NCBI GenBank assembly: GCA_023426005.1
Contig: JAFABO010000222.1
Location: 1 to 19,500 of the forward strand
Length of the DNA stretch: 19,500 nucleotides
Direction: 5' to 3'
Source: Bacillota bacterium
Lineage (GTDB): Bacteria; Bacillota; Clostridia; Acetivibrionales; DSM-1351
The notes under the pieces were generated by a model. It saw only the letters and a program-made list of their open reading frames with translations. It made no database searches and was not told the origin of the DNA. Positions 8,297 to 15,064 of this stretch are shown here, one piece after another. A program made the position numbers and the translations under genes. Numbering within the stretch: the stretch's first letter is position 1; each line of letters starts with the position of its first letter.

Positions 8297-9664
8297 CTAT
8301 TTCAGTTCAGGAACATTTTTCTTGATATCTGCTATCATGGCATCAACTGCTTCCTGAGCCGTCTTACCTTTTTTGATTTCCTGCAATCCAAGAACGAAGT
8401 TAGCTTCCAGGTAGCTGTCATACTTACCCAGGGCCTTAACCTTTACGGCTCCTATATTGTCCATAAAGAACTTACCCACATCCTGATTGCCCCAGTATGG
8501 CTCCTGTTTGCTGTAGAAGCCTGGCTTATCCATAAATTCCTTTACAGGAGTTATGTTCATACCAATTTCAAAAGAATTCTTTACGCCATTTTCATTGAGT
8601 ATCTGATCGTAGATATAGGCCCATGAAGCTTCTTTAACCTTTGAATCCTTCCAGACCGACAAGGCCGTACCGCCCCAGTTGAACATTCCGCCGGGTGCCA
8701 CCGTTACTCCCCAGTCACCGCTGCCCTTTGTGTCGTTTGGCTCAACAACGTATTTCAGGAACCAGGGTGCAGCAGCAGTAAATACATCTTCATGCTTTGC
8801 AAAGGAAGCATTCCAGGCTGGAGTCCAGAAATCATACTTGTTGAGTATTCCGGCTTTCCACATCTTTTCTATAAGCTCGAATGTGGGAAGGTAAACTTCC
8901 TGGAACTTGACAGTACCCTCCTGTATGGGATTTGTGGGATTATATCCGTCTACGATGTGGAATATATCCCTTACCGACCTGAAGGCATAAACTTTCTTGC
9001 CGCTGATCTTTGCATCCTTAAAAGCATTGATTATATCATCCCAGGTCTTGAATTTGTCGGCTAAAGCTATGGGATCGTCAGTTCCGAAGAGCTCTTTGAC
9101 CATACTTCTTCTGTACGCTATGCCGGAAGGATTGAATTGGGTAAGTGCTCCAAGCACCACACCTTTGTCATTCATAACCAGGGGCCATGCCTGTTCGGGT
9201 ACCTTACTCTTGTCAAAGTTGTAAGGAGCCTGTGAAAGGTCGTCAAGTATATTCATATCAAACAGCGTACCTCTGAATCCAATCTCTCCTCTGACTACAT
9301 CAGGCAGAGCAGTTTTTGCAGCAACTGCAGTCTTCACTTTTTTAACATAGTCGGCACTTGCCACAGGTACTGATTCCACCTTTACCTTCGGATACCTGGT
9401 GTAGAAGTCCTCAAGAGTTTCCTTGAGCTGGTCCTGGTTCTCCCAGTTCCACATAACAACCGTTCCTTCTGCATCTGTCAGCTTGCGTGTATCGGGCGAC
9501 GGTGCAGCCTGGGCTGCCGAAGTTGTGGCAGTTTCAGTATTTGCAGCTGCTGAAGCCGAAGCCGTGGCTATACTTGCGGATGATCCGCCGTCCTTGCTGC
9601 CGCAGGCTGCCATGCTAAGTACCATTACACCTGCAAGGACAGCAGTTATTGCCTTTTTTAACAT
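8297..9664 (-). CDS. Extracellular sugar-binding lipoprotein of CUT1 importer (CuaA-like by position)
   Basis: 455 residues; ATG at 9664 with AAGGAGGA upstream. The signal peptide ends in lipobox SMAAC (Cys21), followed by a Ser/Ala/Thr-rich linker to about residue 58. The family 1 solute-binding domain then begins with VVMWNWENQDQLKETLEDF and includes DVVRGEIGFRG and WGGTALSVW. The C-terminus GKTAQEAVDAMIADIKKNV is typical of these proteins. It should capture an oligosaccharide at the cell surface for the two permeases encoded downstream. Several aromatic residues (W75 region, W291-W301, W373) could stack on sugar rings, as is common in this family; this is inferred. It is the first gene of the transporter unit, with a leader of about 310 bp holding a promoter, cre-like site and terminator hairpin, and a stem-loop at its 3' end. 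Cellodextrin binding is suggested only by the gene order. Confidence 0.92.
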   Translation of the reverse strand: MLKKAITAVLAGVMVLSMAACGSKDGGSSASIATASASAAANTETATTSAAQAAPSPDTRKLTDAEGTVVMWNWENQDQLKETLEDFYTRYPKVKVESVPVASADYVKKVKTAVAAKTALPDVVRGEIGFRGTLFDMNILDDLSQAPYNFDKSKVPEQAWPLVMNDKGVVLGALTQFNPSGIAYRRSMVKELFGTDDPIALADKFKTWDDIINAFKDAKISGKKVYAFRSVRDIFHIVDGYNPTNPIQEGTVKFQEVYLPTFELIEKMWKAGILNKYDFWTPAWNASFAKHEDVFTAAAPWFLKYVVEPNDTKGSGDWGVTVAPGGMFNWGGTALSVWKDSKVKEASWAYIYDQILNENGVKNSFEIGMNITPVKEFMDKPGFYSKQEPYWGNQDVGKFFMDNIGAVKVKALGKYDSYLEANFVLGLQEIKKGKTAQEAVDAMIADIKKNVPELK

Positions 9665-9689
9665 TTTAAAGTCCTCCTTTTTTATATTT

Positions 9690-9727
9690 CACTCTATGAG
9701 TGTTATGCCTAAGGTGTTTACCACCTT
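9690..9727 (-). other. Two small hairpins in the importer leader RNA
   Basis: CACTC/GAGTG with a 3-base loop (9690-9702) and AAGGTG/CACCTT with a 5-base loop (9711-9727), both just upstream of the binding-protein ribosome-binding site. Short stems, probably 5' stabilising structures if they matter at all. Confidence 0.3.
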
Positions 9728-9826
9728 TGCAATTTTATTCTATAAAAGGGGGCTTTGTTTCTAAATAGATAATGTTGCTTTATCATTGAATATATTGACA
9801 ATCTGCCAACAGCAAAATCGGACACA

Positions 9827-9862
9827 AAAAAAGACACATTACTGGGAAAATGTGCCTTTTTT
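9827..9862 (-). terminator. Terminator or attenuator between the response-regulator and binding-protein genes
   Basis: Fourteen-base arms (9827-9840 and 9849-9862) with an 8-base loop; fully paired on the minus strand with one G-U wobble, followed by seven U residues in the transcript. It is 114 bp past the response-regulator stop. A good promoter lies between that stop and this hairpin, so it may act as an attenuator in the importer leader, or end a short RNA. Confidence 0.8.
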
Positions 9863-9864
9863 AA

Positions 9865-9880
9865 ATGAACCCGCTTTCAT
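9865..9880. promoter_or_regulatory. cre-like CcpA binding site
   Basis: On the minus strand ATGAAAGCGGGTTCAT matches the Bacillus cre consensus WTGNAARCGNWWNCAW at every fixed position except one W (G instead of A/T). It is nearly palindromic and lies about 40 bp downstream of the predicted -10 box, a position where bound CcpA is known to block elongation. It also folds as a 7-bp RNA hairpin (9863-9882) just before the terminator. Confidence 0.65.
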
Positions 9881-9918
9881 TTTCTTATTTTTTCAACTTA
9901 GCTTTTATCCGGAATGGA

Positions 9919-9947
9919 TATATACAATAATATATAAATAAGGTCAA
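9919..9947 (-). promoter_or_regulatory. Predicted sigma-A promoter of the first importer operon
   Basis: TTGACC (9947-9942), a 17-base spacer and TATATA (9924-9919) on the minus strand, starting 29 bp after the response-regulator stop codon. The start site would be near 9912. Both boxes match the consensus at five of six positions, the best promoter match found in the window. Confidence 0.55.
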
Positions 9948-9975
9948 TTTTGAACAACAATATATTTAACTCCCG

Positions 9976-11598
9976 CTATTTTAGAGTAATGGACTCCCGA
10001 TATTCCGAAGGCGTCATACCCGAATATTTTTTAAAAAGCTTGGAAAAATAATGCGGGTCCGAGATCCCTACTATCTCCGCAACTTCATAGGTCTTATATT
10101 TGACATCCTTGAGCAATTCCTTGGATTTTTCTATTCTTACGTCATTGAGATAGTCAACAAAGCTCTTGCCAAGCTCCTTCTTGAACATCCTGCTTATGTA
10201 AAACGTGCTCACATAGATATTTTCAGCCACTTCATTAAGAGTGACCTGTTCACTGTAATGCTCCTGAATATAATCTATGGCTTTTCTGAGAATAAGTTTT
10301 ATGCTCTTGTTGTTGAAATTGTTAACCTTCTCGGCAATTCTTACGGCCACATCCTCCAATAATGAATTCAATTCTTCGGCGCTTTCGCTTTTTTCTATGA
10401 GTTTAAGGAGACTGGCAATATCCCTGCCTTCCTCGTGTTTCTTATCCACTTCAACAGCTGAGACGGAAATTCTGATATTATTGATTGAGGACAAGGTGGT
10501 ATAGTAGAAATTTTTCATATAATTGATATTGATTTTGTTAGTTGTAACATATCTGGCTATATTTTGAGTGGTAACTCTTACAAGTCCCTCGTTTCCGGAT
10601 TTTATACTCTCCAGCAGCTGTTTTTGGTACTTGTCAAGCGTTGAATAATCTTCATATCTGAAAAAAGAATTCAAGTCACTGTACTGTATGATTGAATTAG
10701 TGCCCATATAGCTTTTATACTCCAGGGAACCCAAACATTCCTTTAATTTTTCGGGCAATTCCATGGCCGAGACCCCGCCCGAGCTGACGGCTATTGTGAC
10801 GGTAAAACCAAATCCATTATTTATTACTTCCTGAAGATAACTGCATTTTTCACTTACCTCCTCTATATCCAATGGCACCCTGTCAGGCTTCTGTATAATA
10901 AAACCCACCCTGCTGCTGTTGAGCATTATGGACAGGACCTCGTACTTTTCGGCAAATATCTCCTCAAAGGAGTTAACAATACCGAACTGGTAAAGATGTT
11001 TGTCATACTGGGAGCTGTTGGATTTTTCATCATAGTCATTTTCCATAACAACCAGTACAAAGTTCTTTACACTGATGCTGAAAAGCTTCATTTTCTCGGT
11101 TATTTCATATTCACTGGTATTCAGTCCGTAGATAATATCATAGAGGAGCTTTTCTCTTAGAATCGGTATACTTTGTTCAAACAGGACTTTAAACCTGTCT
11201 ATTTCCATATGCCTTATTTTCTGATCATTGATTTCATTTACCGCTCTTGTAAGGACCGCAGTAAGTTCCTCAATCTTTGAAGGCTTAAGCAAAAAATCAA
11301 AGGCACCGAATTTGATGGCCTCCTGTACATAGTCAAAATCCCTGTATCCGGTAAGGATTATTATCTTTGAATAGGGCACAATCCCTTTTACCTGTTTTAT
11401 CATACTTAAGCCATCCATGCCCGGCATACGGATATCAGTAATAATTATCTCGGGCAGATATTTTTTTATCAGCTCAATACCCTCAATGCCATCACTTGCA
11501 TCTGCACATACTTCACAGTCCAGCTGTTTCCAATTGACAATGTTTTTTATTCCTTTTCTAATGATGGATTCATCATCAATTATTAGTACTTTGTACAT
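9976..11598 (-). CDS. YesN-like response regulator with AraC-type DNA-binding domain (CuaR-like by position)
   Basis: 540 residues; ATG at 11598 with GGAGGG upstream inside the kinase coding sequence. The receiver domain has D8/D9, phospho-acceptor D55 (IITDIRMPG), T83 and K105 (LLKPSK). The middle linker of about 300 residues is poorly conserved. The C-terminal 100 residues carry two AraC helix-turn-helix motifs (VTLNEVAENIYVSTFYISRM; YEVAEIVGISDPHYFSKLF). Its start overlaps the kinase stop by 23 bp, a strong sign that the two form a translationally coupled pair. Role: on phosphorylation by the kinase, activates sugar-uptake genes, most likely the importer operon directly downstream. A near-identical regulator (4733-6355) lies past that importer; by eye 50 of the first 60 residues and about 80 of the last 100 are the same. 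Confidence 0.95.
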   Translation of the reverse strand: MYKVLIIDDESIIRKGIKNIVNWKQLDCEVCADASDGIEGIELIKKYLPEIIITDIRMPGMDGLSMIKQVKGIVPYSKIIILTGYRDFDYVQEAIKFGAFDFLLKPSKIEELTAVLTRAVNEINDQKIRHMEIDRFKVLFEQSIPILREKLLYDIIYGLNTSEYEITEKMKLFSISVKNFVLVVMENDYDEKSNSSQYDKHLYQFGIVNSFEEIFAEKYEVLSIMLNSSRVGFIIQKPDRVPLDIEEVSEKCSYLQEVINNGFGFTVTIAVSSGGVSAMELPEKLKECLGSLEYKSYMGTNSIIQYSDLNSFFRYEDYSTLDKYQKQLLESIKSGNEGLVRVTTQNIARYVTTNKININYMKNFYYTTLSSINNIRISVSAVEVDKKHEEGRDIASLLKLIEKSESAEELNSLLEDVAVRIAEKVNNFNNKSIKLILRKAIDYIQEHYSEQVTLNEVAENIYVSTFYISRMFKKELGKSFVDYLNDVRIEKSKELLKDVKYKTYEVAEIVGISDPHYFSKLFKKYSGMTPSEYRESITLK

Positions 11599-13447
11599 AA
11601 AAACCCTCCTTTTTATAACTCTGTGCAGGTAAAGTAACAGATACTTTTGTGTAGATATTCAATTTGCTTTCAAGATTTATACCATACTTTTCGCCGTAAA
11701 AGAGCTTAATCCTTCTGTTAACATTATCAATGCCGATACTTTTATTCTTTTTATTGCTCAAAGATTTAAAATATGTATCGTTATCCATTTCCAGACCTTT
11801 ATTTAATTTTATAAGTTCGTCTGTCGATATCCCGTTGCCATTGTCAATTACTTCTATTATAAGCAATTCCCCGCGTATACTGGCCGTGAGTGTTATGATC
11901 CCTTTTCCCCTGCTGTTTTCCACCCCATGGTATACCGCATTTTCTATAAGCGGCTGTATCAGAAGCCTTGGTATTTTTATGTAAAGTACTTTGGGATCTA
12001 CTTCCTTGTTAAGGCTGATCCTGTCTTCAAATCTTCTCTTGAGCAGGGCTATATATTTATCAATATACATGAATTCCTCTTCAATTGTTATGAGCCTGTC
12101 GTCCCTTCCGATACTTGCTTCCAGCAAAGTGGAGAGATCCGATACGGTGCTGCTTATCTCAGGAACATTGTTCAACTGGGCCATCCAGTTGATGGATTCC
12201 AGAGTGTTGAAAAGGAAATGGGGATTTATCTGCGACTGCAATGCTTTTAGTTCTGCCTCCTTGCGGGTAATTTGCTCTCTGTATATCCAGGTGACCAGAT
12301 GATCAATTTCTTTTGTCATGTTGTTGAAAGTTTTATGTAAAAACCCCAGCTCATCTTTTCTTTCTATCTCTATATAGCTGTCGGATATATTGTCGATATT
12401 CATTCCTTTCATGGCCTTAACCAGCTGGTTTATGGGCTTGATCATATCAAAGGACATAAATATACTCACAACAGACAATATCAAAATTGAGCCCATGCAT
12501 AACAATATAATTCTATTTCTGAGAGTTTCCACATCCGAATAAAGCTGATTCAGTGGAATGTAAGTGACTATCCTCCACTTGGGTTCGGATAGGTAGGTAT
12601 GTGCAACAAAGATATTATTTTTCTTATCTACAAAAGAATTTTTTTCATTGGGAATATCCTGAATAACCTTTTTAAATTTGTCCAGAGCGGCTTTATTTTT
12701 ATATATAATGATTTCATTATCCGAGGATAGAATTGTGGTGTTCTGCATTACCTCCGATTCAAGGCCCTGAAGCACAAAATCAAAGAACTCCATATTGATT
12801 TCCACAACAAGCAGTCCTATTTCCTTGTAATTATCCCTGTTGTAAATCATTCTGACCAAATAAGAATTCTGTACAACTCCGTTTTTGGTGTTAAAAAACC
12901 ATACTGCCTTACCATTGGCTTGAGCAGCTGATTTTGTAATTTCGGTATATTTCTGCAAAACTATGGATTTGATATTTGATCCGTCGGATGTATTGTTGTT
13001 ATCATATATAAAAAACCGTTTTTTATTTGTTACAATACACATGGACTGTATTTCAGTCCTGGTCATTACAGCATTAAGGAATACATTATTGAGCTTGCTC
13101 CCTACCTCATAGCTGTACAGCATGTTTATATTATTGCTGTCGTCGTTCATGAGCGCTTCATAGATACTTTCATCGCTGCTCAGGTCCTGGGATATGATGT
13201 TAAGATTTCTGACGGTATCCTGGAGTCTGAGCTCAATAAGGCTCAATATATCCTTGGAGTATGAAAGGGATTTATTTGTAATGATTTCTTCGGAGCTCTT
13301 GAAGCTGAAAAATCCTATAAAAACAAGAGGTACCAATATCTGTATATATAATACCAACAACAGTTTTTTCTTTATAGAAATGTTTCTGTAAAATTGTAAA
13401 GCATTCATTAGTTTTGAAAACATTTCTGAAGTAATTTTATTCCACAT
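11576..13447 (-). CDS. YesM-like sensor histidine kinase (CuaS-like by position)
   Basis: 623 residues; ATG at 13447 with AAGGGG upstream. Membrane segments at about 29-47 and 313-332 flank an extracellular sensor region of some 265 residues (dCache-like by layout). A HAMP linker follows (about 334-386). The His_kinase domain has QINPHFLFNTLE with phospho-acceptor H410. The ATPase domain has the N box IENAVYHG (501-508) and DNGNG (536-540). This is the short-linker LytS/YesM class that pairs with AraC-type regulators, and it overlaps the regulator gene by 23 bp. A binding lipoprotein gene lies directly upstream; in three-component sugar sensors of this layout the loaded binder is thought to dock on the kinase's outer domain. 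It is the only kinase gene in the window although there are two matching regulators. Confidence 0.95.
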   Translation of the reverse strand: MWNKITSEMFSKLMNALQFYRNISIKKKLLLVLYIQILVPLVFIGFFSFKSSEEIITNKSLSYSKDILSLIELRLQDTVRNLNIISQDLSSDESIYEALMNDDSNNINMLYSYEVGSKLNNVFLNAVMTRTEIQSMCIVTNKKRFFIYDNNNTSDGSNIKSIVLQKYTEITKSAAQANGKAVWFFNTKNGVVQNSYLVRMIYNRDNYKEIGLLVVEINMEFFDFVLQGLESEVMQNTTILSSDNEIIIYKNKAALDKFKKVIQDIPNEKNSFVDKKNNIFVAHTYLSEPKWRIVTYIPLNQLYSDVETLRNRIILLCMGSILILSVVSIFMSFDMIKPINQLVKAMKGMNIDNISDSYIEIERKDELGFLHKTFNNMTKEIDHLVTWIYREQITRKEAELKALQSQINPHFLFNTLESINWMAQLNNVPEISSTVSDLSTLLEASIGRDDRLITIEEEFMYIDKYIALLKRRFEDRISLNKEVDPKVLYIKIPRLLIQPLIENAVYHGVENSRGKGIITLTASIRGELLIIEVIDNGNGISTDELIKLNKGLEMDNDTYFKSLSNKKNKSIGIDNVNRRIKLFYGEKYGINLESKLNIYTKVSVTLPAQSYKKEGFYVQSTNN

Positions 13448-13522
13448 TTTGACCCCTTAGTTATGTATTTTTACCAAAGTCAATTACGGTTCAAAGACTT
13501 CTCCTTCCAGTCGAATTATGCT

Positions 13523-13539
13523 TTCAAGCCGGCTTTGAA
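13523..13539. repeat. Near-perfect palindrome between the sensing binding protein and kinase genes
   Basis: TTCAAGCC (13523-13530) abuts GGCTTTGAA (13531-13539), an inverted repeat with one extra base and almost no loop. It lies in the 147-bp gap, with no U-tract behind it. It could be a protein-binding site or a small intercistronic hairpin. Confidence 0.35.
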
Positions 13540-13594
13540 CGCAGTTTGGGTTTGAATTTGATTTTAAGAATGATCAAATAATAAAGTTGATTCC

Positions 13595-14899
13595 TTAATT
13601 TGATTGAATTTTCTCCACAGCCTGCTTCCAGATTTCCTCAGCAGTCTTTTTCCCCTCCAGGAAGTAGGGGAACTGCTTTATAACTATGTCATTCCAGGCA
13701 CTTCTATCTATTACATGATCGGGAATTGACGTCTTGTTTTCCTCCAGCGTCTTTTCATATAAATCGATACTTTGCTGTGCCAGTGAACTATAGGGTGTTT
13801 CCTGCTGGATTTTAAGATTGCTCAATAAGGCAGTTTTCTCATAGAAAAATGTAGCCGTTTCCCTGGAGGTAAGATATTTCAACAACAAGATGGTATTCCC
13901 CTCTCCGCTTGGAGTATCCCAGGCACTGCTGCTGATATAAAAGGTTCCGCCACCCAGTCCGGTGGGAATTTTGGGACTGTTGTTATTTATTGATGGGAAG
14001 GGAATCATTTCAACACTCTCATCGTATTTGTCAAAATACGGTATGAACCAGGAACCCTGAACTATCATTGCCGCCTGTTTTGAAAAAAACAGCTGGTTTC
14101 TCTCATTGCTGTTGAGAGTAAGTGCATCTTTGGGAAAAGCCTTCATATCGTACAGCTCTTTCAGGTACTTCATTGCATCGATATAATATTCATTGATCTT
14201 TCCGTCCGCAATGCTTTCCTCAACACCCTTGCTGCCGCCCAGGTTGGCAATCATGTTCTGGTATATATAGGAGCCTTCTGCCGAAGAATTATAGGCTATG
14301 GGTATTATACCGTTTGCTTTGAATTTTGTAATAGCTGTTTTAAGTTCCTCATAATTTTCAGGTATTTTAATCTGATATTTGTTAAAGAGATCCTTATTGA
14401 TAAACAGTCCCTCAAATACCAATTCGAACGGAATTCCGTATATCCTGTTCTCATAGGTTGTGTGGGAGAAACTGGACTCCTTGAAACTGTCCATCCAGCT
14501 CCTGTCTTCCTTTAATTTGCCTGTAAGATCAGCCACCTTATTTGCCTTTATGAGATATTTTATGTCTGAGCCCGGCCAAAGACCAAAAACATCAGGTTCA
14601 TTCCCTGATGCGAATCTGGTCTTAAGAGTCGGTAAATATTCATCCCCAAATATTGATTGATTTGATACCTTGATAGTACTGTTTTCATTTTCAAACCGGG
14701 CTATTATTTCTTTTAAACTTCCGGCTTTACTGTCAACACCACCCCAGGAAGTCATTAATTCGATTGTGGTGCTTATAGTTGGTAATACAGGAGTTTTTGA
14801 CTTATCAGTTCCGTTTGTTATGCCACCTGCACACGCGACCATTGAAATACAAAATATAGCGGCAGCTACAATACTCAAAAGCCTTTTTGAGTATTTCAT
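13595..14899 (-). CDS. Extracellular sugar-binding lipoprotein of a three-component sensor (CuaD-like by position)
   Basis: 434 residues from the ATG at 14899. A GTG three codons upstream (14908) overlaps the GAGG ribosome-binding site, whereas the ATG has it at 8-base spacing. The signal peptide (KYSKRLL plus hydrophobic core) ends in lipobox SMVAC (Cys23). A short linker leads to the family 1 binding fold: ELMTSWGGVDSKAGSLKEI, FENENSTIKVSN, RFASGNEPDVFGLWPG, AAMIVQGSWFIPYF. It is not next to permease genes but directly upstream of the kinase and regulator genes, so it probably reports sugar to the kinase instead of, or as well as, feeding a transporter. Its linker is shorter than those of the two transport binders. 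The predicted promoter is at 14978-15007. Confidence 0.92.
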   Translation of the reverse strand: MKYSKRLLSIVAAAIFCISMVACAGGITNGTDKSKTPVLPTISTTIELMTSWGGVDSKAGSLKEIIARFENENSTIKVSNQSIFGDEYLPTLKTRFASGNEPDVFGLWPGSDIKYLIKANKVADLTGKLKEDRSWMDSFKESSFSHTTYENRIYGIPFELVFEGLFINKDLFNKYQIKIPENYEELKTAITKFKANGIIPIAYNSSAEGSYIYQNMIANLGGSKGVEESIADGKINEYYIDAMKYLKELYDMKAFPKDALTLNSNERNQLFFSKQAAMIVQGSWFIPYFDKYDESVEMIPFPSINNNSPKIPTGLGGGTFYISSSAWDTPSGEGNTILLLKYLTSRETATFFYEKTALLSNLKIQQETPYSSLAQQSIDLYEKTLEENKTSIPDHVIDRSAWNDIVIKQFPYFLEGKKTAEEIWKQAVEKIQSN

Positions 14900-14977
14900 G
14901 AATTTCACCTCACTCTACACAGATTTAAAGACAGCATCATTCAGGAATGGCAGTAAAGAAATATATCATATACAGTT

Positions 14978-15007
14978 ATTATAATTATTTATCAGTACTA
15001 TTTGCAA
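14978..15007 (-). promoter_or_regulatory. Predicted promoter of the binding protein-kinase-regulator operon
   Basis: TTGCAA (15007-15002), an 18-base spacer and a perfect TATAAT (14983-14978) on the minus strand, 79 bp upstream of the start codon and just after the clpE terminator. The -35 box matches four of six consensus bases. Confidence 0.5.
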
Positions 15008-15010
15008 CAA

Positions 15011-15064
15011 TAAAGTGAAAAAAGCTGCGCGGAAAACTGTGTTCCGGCAGCTTTTTTCACTTTA
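15011..15064 (-). terminator. Strong intrinsic terminator of clpE
   Basis: Perfect 18-base arms (15011-15028 and 15047-15064), extended by an inner CGGAA/TTCCG stem with one bulged G and a 7-base loop. It directly abuts the clpE stop codon. The stem has A and T runs on its two sides, so it could work in both directions. Confidence 0.9.

Noticed and set aside
8144..8626. Plus-strand ORF of 160 residues crossing the stem-loop at 8239-8277
   Set aside because: It runs antisense through a permease start, a hairpin and a binding-protein gene; no ribosome-binding site or recognisable domain.
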